Shown: one piece after another, positions 16,102 through 25,080 of the stretch
Numbering within the stretch: position 1 is the first letter of the stretch
Layout: the number at the start of each line of letters is the position of its first letter
From: CAZOKO01 sp964580455
Lineage (GTDB): Bacteria; Desulfobacterota; WTBG01
Assembly: GCA_964580455.1 (NCBI GenBank)
Contig: CAZOKO010000002.1
Span: 1 to 62,339, forward strand
Direction of reading: 5' to 3'
Length of the DNA stretch: 62,339 nt
The notes under the pieces: model-generated
The model's database searches: none
Told to the model about the DNA's origin: nothing
What the model saw: only the letters and a program-made list of their open reading frames with translations
Translations under genes and position numbers: made by a program

Positions 16102-17726
16102 CGCATCCTGGTTGTATCAAGAATTACCTTTGCCAGTCTCTCTTTATTAATTTTTTTTGTCTCGAGAAATTCTTTCTGAAAGGTTTTTCTGTCAGCATAA
16201 GGTTCCAGTTCTCTCAGCCTGTCAAGATCTGTGATCCAGGAATCCCCTATGGTCTTTGTTATCAGTTTTGACAGAAGAGGATTTGCCTTTAGAAGCCACC
16301 TGCGTTGCGTTACACCGTTTGTCTTATTGTTAAATCTTTCAGGCCACATCTGATAAAAATCCGGAACCAGAGAGGTTTTTATAAGTTCAGAGTGAAGAGC
16401 AGCAACGCCGTTCACAGAATGACTGCCAATAATGGAAAGATGTGCCATACGAACCTGTTTAGTCTCTCCCTCTTCAATAACAGACATTCTTTTTAAACGA
16501 TCCACATCATTTGGCCAGTGGAAAGACACCTGTTCAAGGAAGCGACGATTTATCTCGTATATTATCTGCAGATGTCTGGGCAACACATACTCCATTAAAT
16601 GAACAGGCCACTTTTCCAGTGCCTCCGGCAGCAGTGTATGATTGGTATAGCCAAGGGTAGACCGGGTAAGTTCCCAGGCATTATCCCATTCCATAGCATG
16701 TTCATCAATGAAGGTGCGCATTAGTTCTGCTACAGTCAGAGCCGGGTGGGTGTCGTTCAACTGTATGGTTACTTTATCCGAGAAGGAATCAAAGGTATCA
16801 TATGTTTTCAGATATTTCCTGGTAATATCTCTTATGGAACAGGCTACGAGGAAATACTCCTGGACAAGGCGAAGTTCCTTTCCAATCTTAATGGAATCTG
16901 AAGGATACAAAACCTTCGATACAGTTTCTGAAGATATTTTCTGCTCTACCGCTTTGAAATAATCTCCATTATTAAAGATCTGCATATCAAACTCATCAGA
17001 AGCTCTTGCTGAAAAAAGTCTCAGGCAATTGACTGTTTTTCTGCCATAACCGACTACAGGCATATCGTGGGGAACACCTATTATTATTTTCCAGTCCATC
17101 CACATGGGATTGTAGTTCCCACACCTGTCCTTGGCATGTTCTATTTTACCATAAACAGGAACAATGCAGGCCTCGTCAAGTTTCTCTATTAGCCAGGGTG
17201 TATCTTCTACTGACCAGTGGTCTGGTTCTTCTCTCTGATGCCCATCATTTATTTTCTGTCTAAAAAGACCAAATTCATAATTTATACCGTAACCGTATGC
17301 CGGTATTCCAAGGGTTGCCAGGGAATCAAGAAAACAGGCAGCCAGACGACCCAGCCCACCATTACCAAGAGCCGCATCGAATTCGGTATCTCTTACCTCC
17401 TCCAGATCAATTCCCATTTTTTTCAGGGCTTTCTGGGACAAATCAAAAATACCGAGGTTATACAAGTTATTCCCCATAGCCCGACCCATCAGGAATTCCA
17501 TAGATAAGTAATATAACCTTTTAACAGCATTCTTTTTATAACGTGCTTCCGTTTCCAGCATGCCATCTATCAGTCGCTCCCTTACTGTGAGGGCAACTGC
17601 CTTGTAAATGTCATGCCTCGTTTTTTCTTCCCATGTCTTCCCATCTGAATATCTGAGATGATAACGTACTGACTCCTGAAAGCGGGTCAAACCGTTTGAC
17701 ATAATTTTGGTCTCTCTTCTTTTCAT
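16068..17726 (-). CDS. glgP: Glycogen phosphorylase, N-terminal part (before frameshift)
   Basis: Glycogen phosphorylase releases glucose-1-phosphate from alpha-1,4-glucans using PLP. This part has the N-terminal markers RLYYLSMEFLMGRAMGNNLYNL, ALGNGGLGRLAACFLDSLATL, GYGINYEFGLF, QLNDTHPALTVAELMR, EALEKWPVHLMEYVLPRHLQIIYEIN and NKTNGVTQRRWL. The true product ends near DTTRM; the last residues before the stop at 16068 are out of frame. Joined with the downstream part it gives about 825 residues, full length for the family. The ATG at 17726 has AGAGGG upstream; a GTG at 17807 would overlap the RsbW-like gene. It is the last gene of the treT-phosphatase-rsbV-rsbW-glgP run. Confidence 0.92.
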   Translation of the reverse strand: MKRRETKIMSNGLTRFQESVRYHLRYSDGKTWEEKTRHDIYKAVALTVRERLIDGMLETEARYKKNAVKRLYYLSMEFLMGRAMGNNLYNLGIFDLSQKALKKMGIDLEEVRDTEFDAALGNGGLGRLAACFLDSLATLGIPAYGYGINYEFGLFRQKINDGHQREEPDHWSVEDTPWLIEKLDEACIVPVYGKIEHAKDRCGNYNPMWMDWKIIIGVPHDMPVVGYGRKTVNCLRLFSARASDEFDMQIFNNGDYFKAVEQKISSETVSKVLYPSDSIKIGKELRLVQEYFLVACSIRDITRKYLKTYDTFDSFSDKVTIQLNDTHPALTVAELMRTFIDEHAMEWDNAWELTRSTLGYTNHTLLPEALEKWPVHLMEYVLPRHLQIIYEINRRFLEQVSFHWPNDVDRLKRMSVIEEGETKQVRMAHLSIIGSHSVNGVAALHSELIKTSLVPDFYQMWPERFNNKTNGVTQRRWLLKANPLLSKLITKTIGDSWITDLDRLRELEPYADRKTFQKEFLETKKINKERLAKVILDTTRMRWIQTLFLMYI

Positions 17727-17799
17727 CGATACCCTCTTTTTATGTTTTGCCCGGTCATTTTCATTGCAAAAAGCCTCCCTTTTGTCTTCAACCTGTATC

Positions 17800-18246
17800 T
17801 TATTCACTTTGTTTGAAAATTTTAGTCATAGTCAAACAATTTTCCCCACCCTCTGTTTTATAGCACACACTATCTGTAATCTCCTTTATGATAGCAAGTC
17901 CTCTTCCTCCTTCTGGTATGGTGCCCGGGTCATCCGGATCAAAATCAAGGGATGAATCCTCTTTTTTTTCCAGCAACTTATTTCCCATCGATTTTCCTGT
18001 ATCGTGAACATCAATGGCAAGCCTGTCTTTGTAAATACTAAAGGTTACCTCTACTTCGTGGCCGGCTTCTTTTTCATAGGCATGAATGATGACGTTGTTA
18101 ACAGCCTCCACAACACATAATTCCAGTTGGTAAGACGAAAGTTCATTGAACCCTATATAAGAAGAGATTTTATTTACAGCCTGACCGATTAAAGAAACAT
18201 TCTTAAGGCAGCTTTCTATGGTAAGCTTGATCTGTTTTTCAGCCAT
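17800..18246 (-). CDS. RsbW-like serine kinase/anti-sigma ATPase
   Basis: A GHKL-type ATP-binding protein (HATPase_c_2) of the RsbW/SpoIIAB family. The N box is LCVVEAVNNVIIHAY (Glu, Asn), the G1 box is VHDTGKSM, and the G2 box is EGGRGLAIIKEITD. In the family such proteins phosphorylate an RsbV-type STAS partner on Ser and sequester a partner, often a sigma factor. The ATG at 18246 (MAEKQIK) has GAAAGGGAA directly upstream. It lies 16 bp after the STAS gene and just before glgP. No alternative sigma factor is encoded in the window, so the target of the switch is open. Confidence 0.85.
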   Translation of the reverse strand: MAEKQIKLTIESCLKNVSLIGQAVNKISSYIGFNELSSYQLELCVVEAVNNVIIHAYEKEAGHEVEVTFSIYKDRLAIDVHDTGKSMGNKLLEKKEDSSLDFDPDDPGTIPEGGRGLAIIKEITDSVCYKTEGGENCLTMTKIFKQSE

Positions 18247-18262
18247 TTCCCTTTCTCCATGG

Positions 18263-18601
18263 CTATTTGGAAAGAGCAGCAATAGCTTCCTTCTCTCCAG
18301 GAAATATCTTGAATAGCCTGTCCATGCGAGTTAGTCGAAACAGGCTCAAGACCGTTTCCCGCATTCCGCAAATGACAAAATCCCCTTTTTTACCCAGCAG
18401 CTTCATGCTGGAGATAATAGCTCCCAGACCGCTGCTGTCAATGAACTCGACTTCGGAGAGATCCAGCACGATAAAATCATTTCCGCGCTTGACAAATTCA
18501 GTCATTTTTTCCTTAAAGTCTAAAGTCATAAATTCATCAAGTCTTTTCTCAAATATTTTTATGATTAACACATTTCCTTCTTTTCTCTCCTTAAGCTCCA
18601 T
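18263..18601 (-). CDS. RsbV-like STAS anti-anti-sigma factor
   Basis: A 112-residue single STAS domain. The phosphorylation loop VLDLSEVEFIDSSGLGAIIS has the conserved DSSG with the phospho-acceptor Ser, and the ending (VLSLFRLTRMDRLFKIFPG) is typical of SpoIIAA/RsbV. Phosphorylation by the RsbW-like kinase and dephosphorylation by the PP2C protein upstream would set its binding state. A strong GGAAGGGGG lies 6-8 bp before the ATG at 18601. It forms a three-gene partner-switching module with its neighbours. Confidence 0.88.
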   Translation of the reverse strand: MELKERKEGNVLIIKIFEKRLDEFMTLDFKEKMTEFVKRGNDFIVLDLSEVEFIDSSGLGAIISSMKLLGKKGDFVICGMRETVLSLFRLTRMDRLFKIFPGEKEAIAALSK

Positions 18602-18670
18602 CTATCCCCCTTCCTTTAATGTTTTGGATCTTGGATTTCGGATTATAATTCCGAATTCTGCATTTGCTTA

Positions 18671-18696
18671 ATCCAGTATCTAGCATCCAGCATCTT
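18671..18696. repeat. Heptad-period intergenic repeat (AGTATCT AGCATCC AGCATCT)
   Basis: The stretch reads in 7-bp units of the form AGYATCY. The same unit occurs at 28034-28067 and 28228-28260, 34616-34707 and 34951-34982. It lies in the 140-bp gap between the phosphatase and RsbV-like genes, inside what is probably one transcript. Confidence 0.7.
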
Positions 18697-18741
18697 GTCC
18701 AAACAATGGCCACTAAGTTCATGGCTTAATCGATGTTCACG

Positions 18742-19935
18742 CTAGGTTTGTCCCCTAAATTCCACTGCCAGAAGGCTAATATCATCTTGTGGTTCGGTAT
18801 TATTACCGAAGCTCATCATAGATTCTATGACGCCGTCGATGATGTTGGATAAGAGCCGCTCTTTTAATCTTTTCAATTCTGCAAAGAAGCGATCTTCATC
18901 GTAAAACAACCCTTCTTCATTCTGATACTCTGCAATTCCATCTGTGTAGAGGAACAGTTTATCACCAGAACAAAGCTTTCTCCTTCCTTCTTCGAAAGGA
19001 AGCAGCCCCCCCATACCGATGATTGTTCCACCTTCATTTAATAGTTCCAGTGACCCGTCCTTGCGAAGAAGTACAGGTGGAGGGTGTCCTGCATTGCTGT
19101 AGCTGAGAGTTCCGTCTTTCACGTTAAGGATACAATAAGAAATGGTAAAGAACTTGTCGAAGCGTTCAATGGGATACTCCCGATCCATTTCATTGAGTAC
19201 CTCGACTGGAGGTACTATTTCATAGTAGGGTGCTTTTCCTATATTTTTTTTAAGGAGGAAACCCACACGTGGTTGCAACATCTGAGACACAGAGACCGCT
19301 ACCATAGACGAAGTGATCCCATGACCACTTACATCGAGCATGTAAATAGCCCAATGATCATCATCTAATCGCAGTATGTTGAAAATATCTCCCCCGATCC
19401 TTTGACATGGCATGAACCTCCAGACGACTTCTATTGTCTTAGCCTCCGGGGGGTTTATAGCCATAAGGCTTCTTTGTATTTCTGCACCGGCTTTCAAGTT
19501 CTCATCGATCCGCTTCTGTTTTCTGATCAGGTCATTATTTGCCCGTTTCAGCGCTTTAGTCAGATTTCGGATCTTCAGTTGAACCTTGACCCTGGCCAGC
19601 ACCTCTCTTTTGTCAAAGGGCTTGGTTACATAGTCAACTCCACCCAGTTCCAGACCCTTTATTTTGTCCTCTGTCTCACCTCTGGCAGAAAAAAATATGA
19701 TAGGAATATCAGCACTGCGGCTGTCTCGCTTCAGTTCGTGACATACCTCATAGCCATCCTTTCCGGGCATCATAATATCCAGAAGGATGAGGCCAGGTAG
19801 TTCCTGAAGAGCCAGCTCGATAGCCTCATCACCATCTCCGGCTTCTATCAGTTCACAGTTTTCTTTCTTGAGAATGTTTGCCAGAAGTTTTCGATTGACA
19901 ATCTCATCGTCTGCGATAAGTATCTTGTCAGGCAT
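18742..19935 (-). CDS. Response regulator with PP2C (SpoIIE/RsbU-type) phosphatase output
   Basis: The N-terminal receiver domain (residues ~1-120) has acidic residues DDE, phospho-acceptor Asp in LILLDIMMPG, Thr/Ser in FFSARGE, and TKP Lys. A coiled-coil linker (~125-165, RANNDLIRKQKRIDENLKAGAEIQRSLM) leads to a PP2C-like phosphatase with GGDIFNI, LDVSGHGITSSMVA, YSNAGHPPPVLL, LFLYTDGIAEYQN and DDISLLAVEF. It should dephosphorylate the RsbV-like protein when activated by an unseen histidine kinase. The ATG at 19935 has GGGAGA upstream; the longer start overlaps treT. It follows treT by 14 bp. Confidence 0.92.
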   Translation of the reverse strand: MPDKILIADDEIVNRKLLANILKKENCELIEAGDGDEAIELALQELPGLILLDIMMPGKDGYEVCHELKRDSRSADIPIIFFSARGETEDKIKGLELGGVDYVTKPFDKREVLARVKVQLKIRNLTKALKRANNDLIRKQKRIDENLKAGAEIQRSLMAINPPEAKTIEVVWRFMPCQRIGGDIFNILRLDDDHWAIYMLDVSGHGITSSMVAVSVSQMLQPRVGFLLKKNIGKAPYYEIVPPVEVLNEMDREYPIERFDKFFTISYCILNVKDGTLSYSNAGHPPPVLLRKDGSLELLNEGGTIIGMGGLLPFEEGRRKLCSGDKLFLYTDGIAEYQNEEGLFYDEDRFFAELKRLKERLLSNIIDGVIESMMSFGNNTEPQDDISLLAVEFRGQT

Positions 19936-19949
19936 TGGTCTCCCTTTTT

Positions 19950-21341
19950 TCAAGATTTTGTGGAGTCAATTAGATAAGGATGCCTGAATCGCATGGCATG
20001 AATAATCTCACTATAAGCAAGGTCATCCATTCTAAATTCAGGCAGTTCGCGGGTCACACCCGTGTAGTAGCTTAGGAGTATGAAGTAACGTCGAACAAGT
20101 TCAGGCAGCAGGTAATGTTTGCGTACATGTTCCATCCCTTGAGTACCCAGTGCTGCTGCCTTGTCAGGCTGTTCAAGTATTACGGCCATTTTAGAAGCGA
20201 TACTTTCTCCGTCCAGAGGATCCACCAGATATCCCGTTTGGTCATCTATAACCTGCTTCTTGATACCCCCCACCCTGGAGCCGATGACAGGTGTCCCCTG
20301 CCAGAGAGCTTCTGATACAACCAGTCCGAAGCCCTCACGGGTTGAGACGTGTATGAATCCACGGGCAATATGCATCAGCGCCCCGACAACCTGGTCGTTA
20401 TTCTCCACATTGACCCAGAAACGGATGTCGGGATATTCACCTGCCTGCTGTTTCAGTTTTTCAAGCATCGCTCCACCCTCCGGATCGTCGGTTGCGGTAT
20501 TCCCCAGGAAGATTAGATAAGGTGGTGGATCATACTTCTTCTTTTCTCGAAGGTGTTTGAAAGCACTGAGTATTGTACCCTGATTCTTATGCATATCATA
20601 GCGAGAAATAGCCGTCAGGATCGGTCGTTCAGGGTCGATGTTGTGCTCATTAAAAAGGGGAGTAAGAACATCCAGGGCTTCTCGATCTGAATATTGATAG
20701 TTTTTCTTCGCTCTGGGATCTATGCAGGGAGAAATCTGATAGCGGGGAATTTGCAGACCAGGCCTAACAAATTCAGGCATAGTGAAAATTGCACCTGTAC
20801 AATAATTGATGTATGGGAGAAGAAACCGCCATACGATCTGGTTTGCTGCGGAGGTATCAATATGACACCGCCAGAGGATGTTGCCAAAGATTACACCATT
20901 CATAATCAAAGCCGCTGGCTGCGGGTCATGTATGACAACCATATCAGATGCAATAAACGTGTTTTGGGAATTTTCATCTATGGTATTGAGATAGGCGCCG
21001 AAAATCTCTTCCAGGGTGATAGGTTGATCGACTCCTTGAAGCAGGTTGTGGAACTTTTTAGTAACCTGGAAAAAGTCATCATGACCTCTTATGACGCACC
21101 AATGTGCGTCAATACCCAACCCCCTTGCGAGTGGGATGACACCCTGTAACATCTCCGCCACTCCGCCACCCATCAAAGTGGAATTGACATTGCTCCAACC
21201 CTTCCCTTCCAGAGGTTCGGCGAGACGCTTAAGGTTCTCCACCCGTTCGGATCCGATAAATGTCTCGTAGTCCTCTGCTTTGACTGTGAAATCCGGTTTA
21301 TATTCTTCCAGAGGGCACATAATTTGATCCTTTTTACTCAT
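19950..21341 (-). CDS. treT: Trehalose synthase, GT4 family (TreT type)
   Basis: A GT4 retaining glycosyltransferase whose sequence follows TreT, the trehalose glycosyltransferring synthase that joins an NDP-glucose to glucose. Diagnostic stretches are NVNSTLMGGGVAEML, HWCVIRGHDDFFQVTKKFHN, DMVVIHDPQPAALI, WRCHIDTS, and the C-terminal nucleotide-sugar site STREGFGLVVSEALWQGTPV followed by GGIKKQVIDDQTGYLV. Length 463 compares with about 415 in archaeal TreT. It heads a minus-strand run with the stress-phosphatase module and glycogen phosphorylase, tying trehalose formation and glycogen breakdown to one regulator. The donor specificity is not visible. Confidence 0.8.
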   Translation of the reverse strand: MSKKDQIMCPLEEYKPDFTVKAEDYETFIGSERVENLKRLAEPLEGKGWSNVNSTLMGGGVAEMLQGVIPLARGLGIDAHWCVIRGHDDFFQVTKKFHNLLQGVDQPITLEEIFGAYLNTIDENSQNTFIASDMVVIHDPQPAALIMNGVIFGNILWRCHIDTSAANQIVWRFLLPYINYCTGAIFTMPEFVRPGLQIPRYQISPCIDPRAKKNYQYSDREALDVLTPLFNEHNIDPERPILTAISRYDMHKNQGTILSAFKHLREKKKYDPPPYLIFLGNTATDDPEGGAMLEKLKQQAGEYPDIRFWVNVENNDQVVGALMHIARGFIHVSTREGFGLVVSEALWQGTPVIGSRVGGIKKQVIDDQTGYLVDPLDGESIASKMAVILEQPDKAAALGTQGMEHVRKHYLLPELVRRYFILLSYYTGVTRELPEFRMDDLAYSEIIHAMRFRHPYLIDSTKS

Positions 21342-21777
21342 CTTTTTGTCTCCTCAAGCTGAATGGTTTTTTAAAATACGTCCCGGAGATTCTCTCGGGT
21401 TAAGAGGTTTTGTCCTAAATGCCAAAGTAGTCGCTCAATATTACTGACTTCGAGCAAGAACTCAGCTTAGCAAAGCTCTATTATAATAATTACAGAACGC
21501 TATAATAGCTGGTGTCATTATGATTAATCGTCAGAACTAATAAAAAATATGAGTTAATTTCCATTTTTTAATTATTCAATAAAAATTCCATTAAATCTTG
21601 AGTAGATACTCTTATATATGTTATATTTTTTCTGTGAGTGTCAACTACTATTTACTTTTCTCCTTTAATTTTACTTTATTTGCTTCTCATCTTGACCTTC
21701 AACCGTAACTCGGTATAATAACGCGAAACAGAGGTATGACATTGTAATTAATAAGTTAGAACATTCGGTATATATAT

Positions 21778-21959
21778 TAAACCCAGATTTTGCAGTAGGC
21801 TTCGTAGCGAGGCGTAGAAAACCGCAGCGAAACGCGCAGTTGGAGCGATTTTGCGACGAAGGCATAATCATTATTATGTTGAGAAGCAAAATCGTGAAAC
21901 AAGCGTTGCAGCAAGGATTTTCAAGCCGTAGTAGATGGCTACTGCAAATTTTGGGTTAA
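21778..21959. mobile_element. 182-bp MITE-like palindromic element
   Basis: The ends are near-perfect inverted repeats: TTAAACCCAGATTTTGCAGT on the left, and the complement of the right end reads TTTAACCCAAAATTTGCAGT. The similarity continues inwards (GAAAACC/GAAAATC, CGATTTTGC on both arms) to a centre at about 21869 (CATAATCATTATTATG). The whole element is thus one long imperfect hairpin with no ORF. Both outer edges contain TTAA, compatible with a TTAA target or part of the repeat. It ends 11 bp before the DUF169 start and so forms that gene's leader. The rest of the gap 21342-21777 is AT-rich and shows no gene. Confidence 0.65.
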
Positions 21960-21970
21960 AGGATGTACAC

Positions 21971-22783
21971 ATGGATAGTAAAGTTGCTCACGCCCTTAAT
22001 TTAACATATAGTCCTGTAGCAATTATATGGACAGACCAAAAACCTGAAAATGCGCTACACTTTAAAAAAAGAACCTGGGGCTGTGTCATGTGGATGTTTG
22101 CGAGTGCAGCAAAGGGCAAAACGGTTGTGTTTGACAGGGAGACGTATGGATGTGTGGGTGGAGGTGTAGGTTTAGGGTTCGGGAATCAGTATAGAATTTT
22201 CCCTGGAAGTATAGAGTGCTTTTATTATTTCTTATCCAAAGGAAATGAAAACTTTGAATTTGGCAAGAAAATAGCGAACAAAATAGAGAAATTTGCTGGT
22301 AAGAAATTTGTTAAAAACTTTCTCAGGGGAGAGAGGTTTATGAAATCTCCTAAACAGGTAAAGAAATTTGTTGAACTGTTGCCTATAGTAAATATTCCTA
22401 AAAAGTATGTAGTCTTCAAACCATTACCTGAGGTAGATAAAAAAGACAAGCCGGTGGTTATTTCTTTTATAGCAAACCCCCATCAGCTCTCTGCCCTGGT
22501 TACCCTGTCATATTATGAAATGGAAAACTTGCATAACGTTATTGTGCCTAAGGGAGCCGGATGTCACCAGATAGGGATATTTGCCTACAGAGAATCTGAA
22601 TCCAAAAGCCCAAGAGCTGTTATGGGTTTAACCGATTTGTTTGCAAGAGAAACTATAAGAAAGAGACTTGGTGAAGACGTAATGACTTTTACTGTCCCTT
22701 TCAATCTATTTCAAGAGATGGAAGGAAATGTTGAAGGAAGCTTTTTGCAAGAAGAGACTTGGAAGACGCTGAGAGGTTTTTAA
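21971..22783 (+). CDS. DUF169 domain protein
   Basis: A ~270-residue member of DUF169 (uncharacterised ArCR-type family). Features are LTYSPVAIIWTD, a conserved Trp-Gly-Cys in KRTWGCVMWMFASAAKGKTVVFD, ETYGCVGGGVGLGFG, VPKGAGCHQIGIFAYRE and RAVMGLTDLFAR. The conserved cysteines suggest a metal or cluster, but no function is established. The ATG at 21971 (MDSKVAHAL) is preferred because AAAGGATG precedes it at good distance; the earlier ATG at 21935 lies inside the palindromic element. It is followed by queA after 77 bp. Confidence 0.75.
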   Translation: MDSKVAHALNLTYSPVAIIWTDQKPENALHFKKRTWGCVMWMFASAAKGKTVVFDRETYGCVGGGVGLGFGNQYRIFPGSIECFYYFLSKGNENFEFGKKIANKIEKFAGKKFVKNFLRGERFMKSPKQVKKFVELLPIVNIPKKYVVFKPLPEVDKKDKPVVISFIANPHQLSALVTLSYYEMENLHNVIVPKGAGCHQIGIFAYRESESKSPRAVMGLTDLFARETIRKRLGEDVMTFTVPFNLFQEMEGNVEGSFLQEETWKTLRGF

Positions 22784-22860
22784 ACTCCAAAAACCTTGAC
22801 AAAACTGAGAAAGCTTTGATATAAAAGGTAGCTTTACCAGTTGCAGAAATACTGTACGCC

Positions 22861-23910
22861 ATGCATATAAAAGAATTTGATTATGACCTTCCAGCCGGGT
22901 TGATTGCGCAACATCCCATAGAAAAAAGGGATCAATCTCGTCTGATGGTTGTCCACAGAAAAAAAAGAACCATTGAGCACAGGACATTTCTTGAAATAAC
23001 TGACTATTTTAGGCCGGGAGATATTTTAGTTTTAAACGATACAAGAGTTATCCCTGCCCGTTTGATGGGAAAAAAGCAGACAGGTGGGAAGGCGGAGGTT
23101 TTTCTCCTAAGGCCGGATAAAAACGGGGGTGTTGATGAGTCAGTCTGGCACTGCTTAATCAACTGCAGTAAAAAACCTAAACTGCACTCAAAGATAATTT
23201 TTGGCCGGTCTCTAACTGCCGAGGTCATAGATGAGGAGGAGGAAGGATTTAAAGTTAAATTTAAATATGAAGGTAACTTTGAGCAGGCCTTGGATAGCGT
23301 TGGTATAACTCCACTTCCTCCCTATATTAAAAGGATGAATGGCCCGCAGGATGAAAAGTTTGACAGGGAAAGATACCAGACTATCTTTGCCCGATCAAGG
23401 GGGGCTGTGGCAGCTCCAACAGCAGGACTTCACTTTACCAGAAAACTCCTTAACCAGATTGAGAAAAAGGGGGTTAATACTCTGTTTCTCACTTTGCATG
23501 TAGGGTGGGGAACCTTTCAGCCAGTCAGAGTGGAACAGATAGAAAAACATCACATGCACTCTGAACATTACATATTGAATCCGTCTGCAGCCAGAATTAT
23601 TAATGAAGCTCGAAAGGGAAAGGCACGTATAATAGGCGTAGGAAGCACAACTACCCGTTCTCTGGAATCTTTGACCAGTGGTCATGGAACCGTCAGACCG
23701 GGAAGAGGGTACACAAACCTGTTCATTTACCCGGGCTATAACTTTAAAGTTGTAGACAGTATAATTACTAACTTTCACTTGCCTCGATCAACCCTGTTAA
23801 TGCTGGTAACGGCCTTTGCCGGAAGAGAATTTATTTTAGAGGCTTACCATGAAGCCATAAAAGAGGGTTATCGCTTTTACAGTTATGGTGATGCAATGAT
23901 GATTATTTGA
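22861..23910 (+). CDS. queA: S-adenosylmethionine:tRNA ribosyltransferase-isomerase QueA
   Basis: QueA transfers the ribosyl part of SAM to preQ1 in tRNA, forming epoxyqueuosine. Recognised by FDYDLPAGLIAQHPIEKRDQSRL at the N-terminus, LVLNDTRVIPARL, TPLPPYIKR, YQTIFA-R-GAVAAPTAGLHFT, LHVGWGTFQPVR and IITNFHLPRSTLLMLV. Length 349 is normal. It is followed 13 bp later by tgt, the other queuosine enzyme, and then by yajC-secD-secF, a gene order common to many bacteria. Confidence 0.96.
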   Translation: MHIKEFDYDLPAGLIAQHPIEKRDQSRLMVVHRKKRTIEHRTFLEITDYFRPGDILVLNDTRVIPARLMGKKQTGGKAEVFLLRPDKNGGVDESVWHCLINCSKKPKLHSKIIFGRSLTAEVIDEEEEGFKVKFKYEGNFEQALDSVGITPLPPYIKRMNGPQDEKFDRERYQTIFARSRGAVAAPTAGLHFTRKLLNQIEKKGVNTLFLTLHVGWGTFQPVRVEQIEKHHMHSEHYILNPSAARIINEARKGKARIIGVGSTTTRSLESLTSGHGTVRPGRGYTNLFIYPGYNFKVVDSIITNFHLPRSTLLMLVTAFAGREFILEAYHEAIKEGYRFYSYGDAMMII

Positions 23911-23923
23911 ATCGGGGAAAAGT

Positions 23924-25078
23924 GTGTTTGCATTTACGTTACTCAAGAACGATTCTGAGACAGATGCCCGTTTGGGGGAAATCAGTACAGATCATGGAGA
24001 GATTAACACCCCTGCTTTTATCCCTGTTGGTACTCAAGCTACCATCAAAGCCCTGACACCTGAGGATCTCAGAGAGATGGGTGTTGAAATCATTCTCTCC
24101 AATACCTATCATCTCTATTTGAGACCAGGGCATGAGTTGGTTAAAAACCTTGGTGGTCTCCACAGGTTTATGCATTGGGATTATCCTTTGTTAACCGATA
24201 GTGGAGGGTTTCAAGTCTACAGTATAGGCACAAACCAGAAAGTTTCTGAGGAGGGTATCAACTTTCAGTCGCATCTGGATGGTTCCAGACACTTTATTTC
24301 TCCTGAACTCTGTATGGAAATTCAGGAAGCGCTGGGTGCAGATATTGTGATGTGTCTTGATGAATGTGTTCCCTATCCTGCCTCTTATGATTATGCGAGT
24401 GGTTCCCTTGAGCGAACTACTCGCTGGGCAGAGAGATGTCAGGACAGCAAAAAAAGAAAAGATCAAACCCTCTTTGGCATTGTTCAGGGGGGGATGTTTA
24501 AAGAGTTAAGAGAAAAGAGTGCCAGAGAACTTGTTGCCATGGACTTTGATGGATATGCCGTAGGGGGACTGAGTGTGGGTGAAAGCACCTCTCTCATGCT
24601 TGAGATGGTAGAACATACAACTGCCTTTTTGCCAGAGAAAAAACCCAGATACCTGATGGGAGTGGGGACGCCAGAAGACATAGTAGAGGCTGTTAAACGA
24701 GGAATAGATATATTTGACTGTGTACTACCTACACGCAATGCCAGAAATGGTATGTTGTTTACCAGTTTTGGAAGGATAGTGATCAAAAATGCCAGGCACA
24801 GAAGCGAGGATATTCCTGTCGATCCCCATTGTAACTGTTACACCTGTACACACTATTCCCGGGCTTATTTGCACCATCTCTTTTCAGCAAAGGAGATTTT
24901 ATCGTCAAGATTAAATACAATCCACAATCTTTTCTACTATCTTAACCTCATGGCAGAAATAAGAACGTCTATTAAAGAGGGGGTTTTTGCTCAATTCTAT
25001 CAGAAATTTTATGAATCAAGAAACGTCCAGGAAAACGAACGAGAAATAGGTTTTCCAGAATTCCAGATGGGGAGGTAA
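23924..25078 (+). CDS. tgt: Queuine tRNA-ribosyltransferase (TGT)
   Basis: TGT exchanges guanine-34 of GUN anticodons for preQ1. The catalytic Asp lies in LLTDSGGFQVYS, with the second Asp in FDCVLPTRNARNG. The zinc site is CNCYTCTHYSRAYLHHL (three Cys and a His). GIVQGGMFKELR and GGLSVGES are also present. The start is a GTG at 23924, shortly after queA. Length 384 is typical. It is coupled closely with yajC, whose ATG follows the stop by 2 bp. Confidence 0.96.
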   Translation: MFAFTLLKNDSETDARLGEISTDHGEINTPAFIPVGTQATIKALTPEDLREMGVEIILSNTYHLYLRPGHELVKNLGGLHRFMHWDYPLLTDSGGFQVYSIGTNQKVSEEGINFQSHLDGSRHFISPELCMEIQEALGADIVMCLDECVPYPASYDYASGSLERTTRWAERCQDSKKRKDQTLFGIVQGGMFKELREKSARELVAMDFDGYAVGGLSVGESTSLMLEMVEHTTAFLPEKKPRYLMGVGTPEDIVEAVKRGIDIFDCVLPTRNARNGMLFTSFGRIVIKNARHRSEDIPVDPHCNCYTCTHYSRAYLHHLFSAKEILSSRLNTIHNLFYYLNLMAEIRTSIKEGVFAQFYQKFYESRNVQENEREIGFPEFQMGR

Positions 25079-25080
25079 TT

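Noticed and set aside
15268..17726. Two independent phosphorylase genes
   Set aside because: The two frames are complementary halves of one family and overlap at a single point; a frameshifted single gene explains them better.
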